DNA of 64,000 nt from Proteles cristata cristata. Lineage: Eukaryota > Chordata > Mammalia > Carnivora > Hyaenidae. The notes beneath the pieces are model-generated. The model was not told the origin of the DNA and did no database searches. It saw nothing but the letters and a program-made list of their open reading frames with translations. Of the stretch, positions 34,010-45,730 are shown one piece after another (within the stretch, counting starts at the first letter, position 1; every line of letters begins with the position of its first letter). Position numbers and translations under genes: made by a program. The stretch is taken from positions 482,464-546,463 of the forward strand of contig JAESUZ010001525.1 of assembly GCA_017311185.1 (NCBI GenBank), in the 5' to 3' direction.

Positions 34010-34120
34010 TTTAGAGTTCATCCCTGCCACTTACCAGCTCTTTGACCCTGAGACAGTTTTCTGGTCCTTAGCATAAAGTGATAATAATTCTAATGACAGA
34101 TGTGAAAGCCACCTGGCCTG
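34010..34120 (+). repeat. MIR fragment
   Basis: 'ctgccacttaccagctcttt' and 'aaagtgataataattctaat' are the MIR core in the sense direction. Its presence shows the 5.7-kb block contains DNA of mammal-wide age. Confidence 0.6.
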
Positions 34121-34350
34121 CTAGGCAAAGCACTCAGACTCTTTTCATGAAGAGCAGAGTAAATGGTAGCTATTTTTAACAAAAAATTATTTTTGTTATT
34201 TTTTGATCCAGTGAGGTCCCTTATACTTTCCATGCTTACATAGAAAAGCTGGAACGCATGAAAAGCAATTCATTTTCAGACCAGTATGTAAACCAAACCT
34301 CTGATTTGTCCTGCAGTCCATAGCTAGAGTTTGAAGATCTGGCATACAGA

Positions 34351-34389
<39 letters not shown>

Positions 34390-34391
34390 AC
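34351..34391. repeat. (CA)n microsatellite
   Basis: A run of about 18 CA units with one CT interruption near the end. Confidence 0.97.
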
Positions 34392-34394
34392 GAG

Positions 34395-36055
34395 GGGATG
34401 TCGTGGCAAACGTGTCATATGGAGATGCTGGAGTGGAAGAAAAAAAGGAGAGAAATCACTTAGCTCAAGGTTTCCTGGGGAAAGGGAAATCCAGATGGAA
34501 TAGAATATCCATGGTAAACATAGGAAAACTGCAAGAGTAAGTTATTTGCTAGGCTATCCTGTAACTGTGATCAGCCAGCCAGCAAATGATCCTCATATGG
34601 CTTCAAAGCATTAATGTCAGGGGCAGAAGAGGGATAGAGATTTAGAAGGAAAATGTGCTCTTTAGTTAGAACACTGGACCTATCCTTCTGGAAAAAGAAG
34701 TGCAATAAAGTGGCTGGAAAGGTGTGCCTTTCTGGGCCTCAACTCTCAGAGGAGAAGTTGAGGTGAGGGGACACGTCTGGAGCTGAGAGTGCAGAAGGGA
34801 GGGGGAGGAGCATGCCTCTGTCCATGTGTAAAGAATTCTCTTTCCTCAGCCACCACCAACCATAGTTGCGACTTTCAGATGGACAGTTGCATTTGTTGTA
34901 ATAGTCTGGCAACTTTCTGAATCAAAGTTTGCAGATGATAATGCAAAAGGCAAAGAAAAGGCCTCCCATCAAGAGCATCCTCATCAGGGGCCGTACATAC
35001 TGAATGTCCATCTAGAGTCTTTGGGCTTATGAGAACTTATTGAGAAGGTAGAAGTAGGAGCCCTTGGTCTCTTAAGGCATGATGACAAATGACCCTTGGC
35101 TGCAGAGGTATGTAACTGCTGGGGAGCTTGTGAGCACCATCAGAAGGGCCCAGAAAGCTTTGTGGATTTGAATTTTCCTAACCTGTATCTCCGTCCAACC
35201 AATAAAACTTGTCCTGGAAAAAAAAGTACTAATTTGTACAAATCTTTTCTGATGTATATGAGAAAAGCAAATGGTATTTGCAAGAGAGCTTTTGTTACCT
35301 CATTCAACCTCTCTTACAACTTTCAAGGATGAGGCCTTGTTCATCACTGGTCTCTGGTTCCACTCAACACAGAAAAAGTCAGAAAGCACTCTAGGCTAAA
35401 TTGCTTTGTGTCTCAATTTTACTTGTTCACCGCTGATGTCTTTTTTTTTTTTTTTTGTCTGACAAGTTATTGATTGAAAACAAATAAATATGCAGTTGGT
35501 TCTTCAGAGCTTACAAAGTTTGGTAAATGCTTATTTTACTTTTTGGCAGTTAGAAGTAATAAATAAAGGAGGGTCCTAAGGTAAGTTTTGTATAAAACTT
35601 GCTTTGGTTTTGCTTACACAGAATCCCTAGGAACTGGGAATTGAAATATGTTTCTGTATCTGGACTGATTTTTTCCCCCTTTATCACTGAGCACATTTAT
35701 TTACACTTTTAGTCTAAGGCTGTTCTGGACTGTTAGGTTGCTACTTTGATTTATTTTGGTTTTCATTTCACAGTGGAGGGAAAAATGAGCCATTAAGCAC
35801 TTGGCTTTGGACGAAAGATCTTCCCTGATACTGTGAATGACATGCTTTTCTAAAACAGACTTGAGAAAGAAAGTTGAGCAGATTAGGTTTTAGCTACATC
35901 GTAGTTCAGGCAGCACAGTTTAGGATATCTTGGAGCCTTGGAGTTTTGGAGATAGTGCATAAAGAGGAGTTGTTCTTACCCTGTTTTCCATTCTGTCTAA
36001 ATCAGGAAAAATGTGTCAATCAGTGTCATGCACTGCTTTAAGGACTTGGCATATA
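34395..36055. other. Unique sequence inside the 5.7-kb block
   Basis: 1.6 kb without a recognised repeat. Some short frames occur, none with recognisable domains. Confidence 0.4.
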
Positions 36056-36059
36056 TTAT

Positions 36060-36960
36060 CTCATTTAATCATTCAGTCATTCACTTGACAAGTATTTCAT
36101 GAAGGGCTGCTTTGTATCAGGTACTATTCTAAAGGCTAAGGAACAGCAGTAAACAAAAATTCAAATACAGTTGTCCTGTGAAGCTCATTGAAGGGCATCA
36201 ATAATAAATAAGAGAAGAAAGTAAACTACAGCAATTGTTAAACAGTGACAAGAGTTTAGGAGAAAAGCAAGAAAGTTAAGTATGAATGGCTAGGGGATGA
36301 GAAGGTAAATATTTTAGAAAAAAAGCTAAGGAAACCTTTTCCCAAAAAGGTGGGGTTTTGTTTTTTTGTTTGTTTGTTTTTTAGTAAAAACCTGAAAGTT
36401 AGAGGGATACCATGTAGATAATGTAGGGAAGAGTGTACCGGGCAAAGGAAATGTCAAATACAGAGGTCCTGCAGTGGTTTCAGACCAAATGCATGGGAAT
36501 AGCTAGGGAGCCAGAGTACCTGAGGAGGGTAAACCAATAGAAGAGTATGGAGGATGAAATCAGAGACATAAGGAGAGTGCAGAGGGCCACAGTGTTGGCT
36601 TGTATAGGCCAACAAGATTTAATTTTTCCTGTGAGTAAGACAATACCCACTGGAGGGCTTCCAAGGAAGGATTCACACGTTTAACTTTAGTGTTATCAAG
36701 ATCACTCAGTCTCTTGTGTAGAATAGATAGTATATAAGAGCAGAGGCAAGAATAATAGTTAGATATTGCAATAATCCAGATGATAGGTGATTATTGCCTG
36801 AACCAGCATTAAAGTGATAGAGGTGGTAAAAGTGGCTGAATTCTGAATATTTTGAATTCTGCATGTTGGGAAGGTAGAGCAGCCAAGATTTGCTGATTGA
36901 CCGAGAGACTGATAAAAGATGGGACACATCAAAATGTCTCCATCTTATTTCGCAGAATGG
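36060..36960 (+). repeat. Long copy of an ancient mammalian repeat
   Basis: About 900 bp that follow the whole order of a common ancient repeat. It begins with 'caggtactattctaaaggct', continues 'ggaacagcagtaaacaaaaa' and 'tattgcaataatccagatga', and ends with 'gccaagatttgctgattgac'. I recognise the order but cannot give the family name with confidence. It reaches nearly to the right junction of the block. Confidence 0.6.
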
Positions 36961-37793
36961 GCATTCTTAGTATGTATCTGTTTTTCTGCCAGTAACATAC
37001 TGTTTTGATTACAGAGATGTAGTAATCTTGAAATCAGAGAGTGTGATACCTCCGGGTTTATTCTTCATTTTCAAGTTTGCTCTGTCTATTCAAGGTCTTC
37101 TGGTTTTTCATACATATTTTAGGATACTTTGTTCTAGCTTTGTGAAAAATAGTATTGGTATTTTGATAGAGATTGTATTGAATGTATTGATTTGGATAGT
37201 ATGGACATTTTAACTTAAGAATTGGTATTCTTCCAGTCCATTAGCATGGTGTATCTTTCTATTTGACTGTGTTATGTTCAGTTTATTTCATCAATGTCTT
37301 ATACTTTATAAGTCTTTCAACTTCTTAGTCAAACTTATTCCTAGATATTTTATTATTTTTTGTACATATATGATGAAATATTTTCTTAATTTCTTTCTGC
37401 TACTTTGTTATTCGTATATACCAATGCAAATATCTATATATTAATTTTGCATCCTGCAACTTAACATATCAGTTCAGATAATGTTTTCGTGGAGTCTTTA
37501 GGGTTTTCTGTGGATAGTATCACGTAATCTACAATGTTAAACTAAGTGACAGTTTAACTTCTTCCTTATCAGTTTGGATTACTTTTATTTATTTTTCTTG
37601 TCTGAATGTTGCACCTAGGACTTACAGTATCATACAAAATAAAGGTGATGGGTGGTAATCTTTGATGGGTGTTGCTCCTGATCTAAGGGGAAAAGATCTC
37701 AATTTTTTCACCATTGAGTAGATGTTAGCTGTGGATTTATCATATATGGACTTTATTGTTTTGAGATATGTTAGCTTTAAACTTGCTTTCTTG

Positions 37794-38010
37794 GGTCGCC
37801 TGGGTGGCTCAGTCAGTTAAGTGTCTGGCTTCGGCTCAGGTTTTGATCTCACAGTTCATGGGTTTGAGCCCTGAGTCGGGCTCTGTGCTGATAACTACCT
37901 CAGAGCCTGGCACCTGTCTTCAGATTCTGTGTCTCCCTCTCTTTCTGTCCGTCTCCTGCTCACGCTTTGTCTCTGTCTCTCAAAAAAATAAATAAAACAT
38001 GAAAAAAAAA
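37794..38010 (+). repeat. CAN-SINE, middle type, inside LINE-1
   Basis: 18-bp TSDs at 37776-37793 and 38011-38028, built on TTTAAACTTGCTTTCTTG, differ at one position. CAGATTCTGTGTCTCCC is present. Confidence 0.96.
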
Positions 38011-38946
38011 TTTAAACCTGCTTTCTTGAGTTTTTGTTATCAACACATGTTGCATGTTTTTTCATATCTTTTTCTACATTTGAGATAATTACATGGTCTT
38101 TATCCTTTCTCTTGATGTGATGTATTATATTAATTGATTTGCAGATATTAAACCATCCTTGCATCCCAGATATAAATCCCACTTGATCATGGTGAATGAT
38201 TTTTTAAAGTATCGTTGCATTTGCTTTGCAAATATTTTGTTAATGATCTGTGTGTTTATGCTCATCAGAGATAACTGCCTGGAGTTTTCTGTCCTTGTAG
38301 TGTCTTTGTCTGTTGTTAGTATCAGAACAATGTTGGCTTTTTAGAATGAATTTGGGAGTTTTTTTCCTCTTCTATTTTTCTTGAATAGCTTGACAATACA
38401 TACTAACTCTTCTTTAAATTTTAGGTTAGACTTCACTTGTGAGGATATCCGGCCTGGACTTTTGTTTGTTGGCAGATTTTTGAGTACTAGTTCAATTTTG
38501 TTATTAGTAATTGCAAATTTTCTATTTATTCCTCATTCACTGTTGGAAGATTGCAGGTCTAGAAATTTATCCATTTCTTCTAAATTGTCAAATTTGTTGG
38601 CATGTAATTTTTGATATTATAACCCTTTGTATTTCTGTCATATCAGTTTCTTCTTCATTTTTTAATTTTATTTATTTGAATTCTCTCTGTATCTCCTTCT
38701 CTCTCACTCTTTTCATGAGTCAGGCTGAAGATTTACTACTTTTATTTATCTTTTAAAATACCAAGATCTGGGTTTCATTGATCTTTCCTAATTTTTATTT
38801 TGAGTCTTTATTTCATTTATTTCTGCCCTCCTCTTTTTTATTATTTTTTCTTTCTGCTAGTTTTGGGCTTTATCTATTTTTCTTTTTCTTTTATTCAGAT
38901 ATATGGTTAGATTGTTTGAGACTTTTTCTAGTGTCTTTTTTTTTAA

Positions 38947-39150
38947 TGTTTATTTATTTGAGAGAGAGTCAGAAACAGAGACAAGCATGAACAAGGGAGG
39001 AGCAGAGAGAGGAAGACACAGAATCCAAAGCATGCTCTAGGCTCTGAGCTGTCAGCACAGAGCCCCACATGGGGCGTAAACTCACAAACCGTGCGATCAT
39101 AACCTGAGCTGAAGTTGGAAGCTTAACTGACTGAGCCATCCAGGCGCGCC
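38947..39150 (-). repeat. CAN-SINE, middle type, inside LINE-1
   Basis: TSDs TCTAGTGTCT (38937-38946) and TCTAGTTTCT (39151-39160). Body with CACAGAATCCAAAGCATGCT. Confidence 0.94.
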
Positions 39151-39730
39151 TCTAGTTTCTTAAGAAAAGTCTGTATCACCACAAATTTCCTATTTAGAAC
39201 TGCTTTTGCTATTTCCTAAAGATTGTGTGTCACTGTCTTTTCATTTTATTTGTTTGCATGTATGTTTTAATTTCTTCTTTGATTTCTTTGTTAACCCACT
39301 AGTTGCTTAATAGCATGGTTTTTAGACTCCATGTGTTTTTGCTTTTCCCAATTTTTTTCATGTAGTTGATTTCTGGCTTCATTGCATCAAAGTTGGAAAT
39401 GATGTTTGATATATTTATCTTCTTAAATTTATTGAGACCTATTTTGTGGTCTTACCTGTGACCTATCCTGGAGTATGTTCCACATGTACTTGAAAAGAAT
39501 TTGTGTTCTTCTATTTATGGATGAATGTTCTATGTATATGTGTTAAGTCCATCTGGTTTCATGTGTCATTCAAAGCCAGTATTTTCTTGTTGATTTTTTT
39601 TCTGAGTGATTTATATATTGATGTTGGTGGGGTTTTAAAATCTCCTAATATTTTATTAATGTCAGTATCTCCTTTATGTCTGTAAATACTGCTATAAATA
39701 TTTAGGTATTCCTGTGTTGGGTGCATAAAC

Positions 39731-39953
39731 TTTTTTATATATTTTTAATGTATATTTTTGAGAGAGAGGGAGGAAAAGAGGGAGACAATGTGACTGGGGA
39801 AGGGACAGAAAAAGAGAGGGAGACAGAATCTGAAGCAGTCTTCAGGCTCTAAGTTGACAGCACAGAGCCTGATGTGGGGCTCAAACTCACAAACTGCAAG
39901 ATCACAACCCGAGCAGAAGTCAGATGTTTAACTGACTGAGCCACCCACATGCC
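39731..39953 (-). repeat. CAN-SINE, middle type, inside LINE-1
   Basis: A minus-strand element with GACAGAATCTGAAGCAGTCT and head CCACCCACATGCCCC. A second SINE tail fragment follows directly. Confidence 0.92.
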
Positions 39954-39959
39954 CCTCCC

Positions 39960-40016
39960 TCTTTTTTTTTTTTCTTATAAATTTGTAAATGTTTATTTAC
40001 TTTTGAGAGGGGGGGA
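39960..40016 (-). repeat. CAN-SINE tail fragment beside another SINE
   Basis: Poly-T, AAATGTTTATTTACTTTTGAG and a short G run only. The LINE-1 text resumes at 'acatttacaattgttacatc'. TGCATAAAC before the pair and TGTATGAAC after it suggest both lie inside one target duplication. Confidence 0.75.
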
Positions 40017-40827
40017 ATGTATGAACATTTACAATTGTTACATCATCTTGTTGGATTGATCACTTTATTGTCATGTAATGTCTTTCTTTGTCTCTTCTTA
40101 TAGCCTTTATTTTATCTGATATGAGCATTGCTCTGTCATTTTAAAAAAAATTTTATTTTCTTTTATTTGTATGGAATATCTTTTTTCATCCCTTCACTTT
40201 CAGTCAATATGTGTTGTTAGGTGTAAAGTGATCTTTTGTAGACAGCATATGGCAGGATCTTGTTTTCTTATCCATTCAGTCACCCTATGTCTTTTTGACT
40301 GGAGTGGTTAGTCCATTTACATTTAAAGTATTTACTAATAGTTTTTTATTTGTTGCCATTTTGTTAATTGCTTTCTGGTTGTTTTTGTAGTTCTTTATGT
40401 TTCTTTGTTCTTTCATTTTCTTCCCTTGTGCTTTGGTAGATTTGTTTAGTGTTATTCTTGTTTTGTCTTGATTTTTTGTGTATCTATTCCAGCTTTTCAT
40501 TTTTGGTCACTGTTGAGTTTATGTATAACATCCTATGTGTATAGCAGTGTATATTAAGTTGATGGCTTCTTAAGTTTGAACACATTGTATAAGTACAAAA
40601 TATTACTCCCCACTCTATGTTTTGTGTATATGATAGTATATAGCCCATGCATTTATTTTGTCTATCCCTTGACTAATTTTTGTAAATATAATTGATTTTA
40701 TTGTTTTTATGTTTTAACCTCCATACTGGCTTTTAATTGATTTTTGTACCACCTTTTGTATATTTTTGCTTTTATTGGCGTAATTTTTTCCTCTCGTTGT
40801 TTTCTTCTATGGCCTTTTCTTTCCACT

Positions 40828-41950
40828 TAAAGAATTCCTTTCAACATTTCTTATAAGGCCCATTCAGTGGTGATGAATTCCTTTATTCCTTGTCTGAAAA
40901 CTGTTTATCTCTCCTTCAGTTCTTTTTTTGTTTTGTTTTGTTTTGTTTTGTTTTAATGTTTCATTTTATTTCTAGGAGAGAGAGAGAGAGCATGAGCAGG
41001 GGAGGGTCAGAGAGAGAGGGAGACAACAGACTGAAACAGGCTCCAGGCTCTGAGCTGGCAGTCAGCACAGAGCCCGACGAGAGGCTCGAACCCACTAACC
41101 GTGAGATCATGACCTAAGCGAAAGTCGGACGCTTAACCGAATAAGCCACCCAGGCGCCCCAATCTCTCCTTCAGTTCTGAATGACAGTCTTGACAGGTAG
41201 AGTATTTTTGGTTGTAGGGTTTCTTGTTTTCCCTCCCCTTTCAGCATTTTGAAAGTATAATTTCATTCCCTTCTGACCTATAAAGTTTCTGCTGAGAAAT
41301 CAACCGATAGCCTTACAGGGTTATCATAGCAGCTGTTGCTGCTTTTACAATTCTTTCTTTATCATTATTTTTTGCCATTTTAATTAATTTGTGTCTTGGA
41401 CCTCTAGGGGTTTAACTTTTTTAGAAATTCTCTGTCCTTTCTGGACTATTATTTCTTAAAATAAGTTTTCTGCCCTTCTTTCTCTTCTCCTTTTGGGATC
41501 CCCTTAATACAAATGTTATTATACTTAATGATGTTACAGCGTTTCCTTAACTTATTCTTTTGAGGGCTTGACATCCTGCTTGCTCTATAATACCCTGTCT
41601 TCCAAGCTGCTGACCTATTTTCTTCATTGCCTAATCTGCTATTAATTCATTTTAGTGTATTTTTTATTTAAATTATTTAATTTGTCAGCTTTTACTGGTT
41701 CTTTGTTATATTTTATTTCTCTTTGTTGAAGTTCTCACTGAGTTCATCAAGTCTTTTTTTCAAGTCTAGTGTGTATGAGCAGTACTTTGAACTCCTCTTC
41801 AGGTGTGTTGCTTATCTCCTTTTCATTTAGGTCACTTAATGTAATTTTGTTTTTGTTTTTGTTTTTTCCTTTGGGGACATAGTTCTCTTTCTCCTAATTT
41901 TGTCTAACAGTCCTTTTGTTTTTGTGTATTGGGTAGTTCTCTTAAACCTC
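40828..41950 (-). pseudogene. LINE-1 ORF1 remnant
   Basis: On the minus strand the blocks 'aggctatcggttgatttctc', 'agcagaaactttataggtca' and 'gaattcatcaccactgaatg' are those of the ORF1 C-terminal RNA-binding domain, ending at the stop near 40828. ORF1 encodes the LINE-1 RNA-packaging chaperone. Frames are broken and a late SINE (40924-41161) lies in it. The N-terminal boundary is approximate. Confidence 0.75.
40924..41161 (-). repeat. CAN-SINE, late type, inside LINE-1 ORF1
   Basis: Perfect 17-bp TSDs ATCTCTCCTTCAGTTCT lie at 40907-40923 and 41162-41178. A GTTTT-repeat forms its tail. Late markers present. Confidence 0.97.
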
Positions 41951-42677
41951 TTGGTCTTGAAAGTACCGGCCTTTTGTAGAAAGGTCTCATGGTGCCTTAT
42001 TGTAATACCTCCTGATGATGAGAAACAGATGGGGAGTGTCAATACCGACTCCCTTAAGCATCCAGCTCTCCAGGTTGGGGGAAGGGCAAAGAAATGACAC
42101 CTTCAAGCACGGCTGTTCCTGGAGAAATATGCAGACTTTGCCTCTCCAGCACACATTCTAAGATTGGTTAATAAATCTCTTTCACGGATACTCCAGTTGC
42201 CTTTCAAACTATTGCTTCTTGGCTGTGCATTGGGCTGAGTTATGTAGTACACTGGCACTTTAAGGCTGAAATGTTGGTTTCATGCCACCCTCTGGCTCTC
42301 GTGAAATTAAGCACACTTAATTTTTAAAATCCTGGAATGAAGCCCTATTGCTTTTCAAAGCAAAATGTTATGGGGACTCTTGGCATTGTAGTTTCTCAGG
42401 GCTGGAGGTGCCCCATGTGGGGTCTCATTCCCTTGCTTCCTTGTGCATGTGACATCCTTCCTTTTTGTGATTCGTTGCACCAAGGATTTGGTTCCACATG
42501 TCTCAGCCTGTCCTACCTATTTTGATGTGCCCTTCCATCTGTAACTAACTGTGGAAGGTCAATTTTGACAGTTCAGGTCATTTTCAGAGTCAGTTGTATA
42601 GATGTAGCTGTCATCTGAGTTATTCATTTGACAAGGAGAATGTTGGATCCTCCTACTCTGCATTATCTGTTCCTCTA

Positions 42678-43224
42678 AGGCAATGCATTTAAAATATTTC
42701 TGTGTGAATCAGAATTAAAGCATATCATCACTGATGAGATAGGGTAGTAGATGAACATTTAATCAATAAATGAAATATTAATTAATGCATCCTTTTATTG
42801 AAATGCAGATATTGCCAGAGTGTGCCTCGTCTGATATTTATTCAGTGTACATAAGGTTAAAGTTGTTCTGCTACACTAAGAAAATAACAGACATTGAATA
42901 CCTTACCTCTTCCCAAGTGAGCAGGAAGTTAAACACAATGGAAGATATCCAGATGATAGAATCACATGAAGCAATAGGAGGTGATAAGAAGTAGAGATGC
43001 ATGCCTAGTTGAAAAAGACAATGACTCTGAGTTCTAGACAATAGATTCCAAATAGGAATGTAACCCAAAGATGCTAGATGTTCGATTTTGTCCTGAGGTT
43101 TTAATGAGAGATCATTTAAAGAAAATCCTTACTAGACCAACAAAAATACATCTTTGGGCTACTAGTTTGATACATTTGACTAAATTTTCAAACTAAGAAA
43201 GTAATAAAGGACTATGATCAGGAA
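42678..43224. other. Unique sequence, no feature seen
   Basis: Flank beyond the LINE-1 5' end. Nothing recognised. Confidence 0.4.
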
Positions 43225-43405
43225 CCCAGACTTTAACACAGCCTAGTTTGAATCTCCCCTCCATGCCTGTTCAGATCAGTGATCTTGGGATGTTACTAAA
43301 ATTCTCTGAGCCTTAGTTACCTCAACTGTGTGAAGAATATACTATCTTAAGTTTCAGAGTTGTGAAAACTGAGATAACATATGTCAAGTGCGAGTTCTAG
43401 TGTTA
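43225..43405 (+). repeat. MIR fragment
   Basis: 'cctagtttgaatctcccctc', 'attctctgagccttagttac' and 'cagagttgtgaaaactgaga' follow the MIR sense order. Confidence 0.7.
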
Positions 43406-43574
43406 CTGATGATTAACAAACCTAACTCCAAAAGTTCTTATTGTTCTGATTGCTGGTTTTATCACAATATGTCAACCCCCATAGGCTAAGTTTTATAGCC
43501 TTTAAAAAAAGTATATCTGGAACATATTCCATGAAGAGAATTGTACAAAGTCTTCGTATATGTATTTTATATAC

Positions 43575-43715
43575 AGAATTTATTCCTCTTTACCTTTTAA
43601 GTAAGTATTATTATAGAACCATTTCACAAGTGAGAAGCATTCTGCACAAATAAATGGAGGAGCTGGAATTCAAACCAGTGTACGTGACTACAAAACAGAT
43701 CTCTTAACCAAAGCC
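43575..43715 (-). repeat. MIR fragment
   Basis: 'ggagctggaattcaaaccag' and 'cagatctcttaaccaaagcc' are the antisense MIR 5' part. Confidence 0.65.
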
Positions 43716-44700
43716 TTAGACATAAAGTATCTGAAATAATAGCATTCCAACATGAGAGAAGGATGGAAGAGAAAGTAGCCGACAGTAGCTCCAATGTTAA
43801 GAGACTTTCTGAATTCACTGTAATTATTTCCGGCAAGCACAGTGTTATTTGCACAATAAAATGAATTAGTTTTTTTTTTTTTTTTTAATATCTGAACTAA
43901 AAGTTTTGACTTCCTTTTGGGGGCATTAAAAAATCCTTGTATGAAGTTATCTCTCTAAGCATCAGAAAAATCAAGACCATTTTTTCTACCAAAAAAATCA
44001 CTCTGTAGCAAGTTCGTCGAGAAGAAATACTTAGGCAACAAGGAAATACCCACATGAACTAAAAGCACAGGTCACAGCGTTCTGGATGGCAAAGCAGCTG
44101 AAGTAGAAGCAGTCAGATGGAATTTACTGTAAAATTGTGCACACTGTATGTGGTTGCATGTAGCATTGCAGTGTGTAGGGATTAGAGAGCTCAACTCACG
44201 GAGCCCTAAATTCCTTGAAGAACTTGGCAGGATTAGGTTTAGTTGTGGGTGTAAGTTAACTCACCCGAATAGCGAACAGACCTTGGAGGCAGCCCCCGTC
44301 ACTGAAAAGAGAGTTTGATGGATGTTGCAGTCCTGAGTGCATGGTGCTTAGGGGTGCTCATGCACTTCAGAAACAGATTCGGGCCAGAAGCTGAGCACAT
44401 TGCAGGTAATGTGGGGGTGTTCCCTGAGGAGAATATTTATTAGGAGTGGAAAAGAAGCTAGAACTTGGAGACCCTGAAAGGAGAGGTTAAGAAAATGTTT
44501 GTGTTTTTTCCTAAAACTAACTATTGGAGGAGGAGTATGACATGACACACTAGTGTTTTCTTCCTATTGTAGAAGCTAAGTCCTCTTCCAAGAGTGACTG
44601 TGCTGTAGATTGATCTTTGGAAGAACTGAGAAGGCTTCCTGTTCTCCTGTCCTCCATGAGTCTCTTGTGATACTCAAACCTCTTATTATGATTTTTTATT
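43716..44700. other. Unique sequence, no feature seen
   Basis: About 1 kb with no recognised repeat or gene apart from a short poly-T run near 43,870. Confidence 0.4.
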
Positions 44701-44715
44701 ATTATTAGCTATAGG

Positions 44716-44935
44716 GGGCGCCTGGGTGGCTCAGTCGGTTAAGCATCCGACCTCAGCTCAGGTCATAATCTCATGGTTTGTGGGTTCGAGCCCCGAATTG
44801 GGCTCTCTGCTGACAGCTCAGAGCCTGGAGCCTGTTTCAGATCCTGTGTCTCCCTCTCTCTCTGACCCTCTCCTGCTCACACTTTCTCTCTGTCTCTCTC
44901 TCTCTCTCAGAAATAAATTAAAAAAAATAAAAAAG
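44716..44935 (+). repeat. CAN-SINE, middle type
   Basis: Head GGGGGCGCCTGGGTGGCTCA and CAGATCCTGTGTCTCCC zone. The flanks ATTATTAGCTA and TTATTATAAGCTA form an imperfect TSD. Confidence 0.95.
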
Positions 44936-45039
44936 TTATTATAAGCTAGTAGGTAGTAAGGATTCCTAATGTGGCAAATGCTCTTCTAAGGATAGTGCGT
45001 TTTGTAATTACGTTTTTACAGAATTGCCATGAGATACAT

Positions 45040-45170
45040 CCACAAATTTAGGTGAGGAAATGAAGAATCGAAAAGGTTGTCATTTGCTCAGGGTTCCCAT
45101 CCCATAAGTGGCAGACCTGCGTGTGAAATCCAGAATTACTGCATTTCAACATTCATGTTCTTTGCAATCC
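45040..45170 (-). repeat. MIR fragment
   Basis: 'aaatttaggtgaggaaatga' and 'cataagtggcagacctgcgt' are the antisense MIR core. Confidence 0.65.
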
Positions 45171-45249
45171 CTTATGCTATACTTTATTTTTTTAAGACAA
45201 GAGAAATCTCCCTTTCAAATCCATCACATTATCAAAAATGACATGTGTT

Positions 45250-45375
45250 GTAGAAAAAGCATGGGCTGGAAAGTAGAAGATAGGTATTTTCCTCCTTCAT
45301 TTAGCTCTTCCCTTATTGAGCTGTGCAATCGGAGGCATCAGTTTTCTTCTCCATAAATGATAGACTTAAAGTAGA
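45250..45375 (+). repeat. MIR fragment
   Basis: 'gagctgtgcaatcggaggca' and 'tcttctccataaatgataga' match the MIR core in the sense direction. Confidence 0.5.
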
Positions 45376-45559
45376 TAACTTTATAATTTATTCCACTTCA
45401 GACTTTTCCCATCTTCTCTATAAGGTATGGGATCAGTAAATGGTGAAGGATACCAAGATGTGAAAATAAAGGGATAGATTAATAAAAAGAAATCTCTGTT
45501 GTTTTTTTCACTTAATGTTAAAGATGTTAAATTCCATTTTAATCATGGTAAAACATTAT

Positions 45560-45730
45560 CTCTTTTTACCCCATAAATGTCCTGTGTACTGTGGATTAGT
45601 CCTATATCCCAGTTAGGAAGCTGGGGGATAGGTTACCTTTCCCCAAGACCATCATGGATAAAGCTAGTGCTGAGGTCTCAGTCCTTCTGATACCAAACTC
45701 CATCATCTTTAGCGCCACATGATAGCTTTC
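45560..45730 (-). repeat. MIR fragment
   Basis: 'accatcatggataaagctag' and 'ctcagtccttctgataccaa' resemble the antisense MIR. The match is weak. Confidence 0.4.

Larger units (their letters stand above)
31229..36970. other. 5.7-kb block splitting the LINE-1
   Basis: This DNA separates two halves of one LINE-1. It holds two SINEs in tandem, a young LINE-1 3' end, another SINE, a MIR, a long ancient repeat and unique sequence. ATTCTTTGG just before the left junction and ATTCTTAG just before the right junction resemble a short target duplication. It has neither LTR-like nor poly-A ends. A frame at 35096-35332 (78 codons) has no recognisable motif and is not called. Confidence 0.7.
36971..40359 (-). 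pseudogene. LINE-1 ORF2, N-terminal two-thirds
   Basis: The start is placed at 40359, where the minus strand reads MATNKKLLVNTLNVNGLTTP, matching the usual LNINGL-type opening of the ORF2 endonuclease. Endonuclease, then reverse transcriptase regions follow down to 36971. Many stops, frameshifts and SINE insertions; not functional. Confidence 0.85.
36971..42668 (-). mobile_element. Full-length LINE-1, 5' half (split element), minus strand
   Basis: In reverse order it carries ORF2 from mid reverse transcriptase to the endonuclease start, the inter-ORF region, ORF1 and the 5' UTR. The element's 5' edge is at about 42650, where the plus strand reads GGATCCTCCTACTCTGC. Four SINE sites lie within it. 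Without them this half is roughly 4.7 kb, and with 29776-31228 it makes a full-length LINE-1 of about 6.1 kb. Confidence 0.92.

Noticed and set aside
35096..35332. A 78-codon frame rich in cysteines and charged residues
   Set aside because: It looks slightly protein-like, but no domain, start context or splice evidence supports it.
38640..38760. CT-rich text resembling a SINE CT zone at 38,680-38,710
   Set aside because: It fits the reversed LINE-1 ORF2 order exactly, so no separate SINE is needed.
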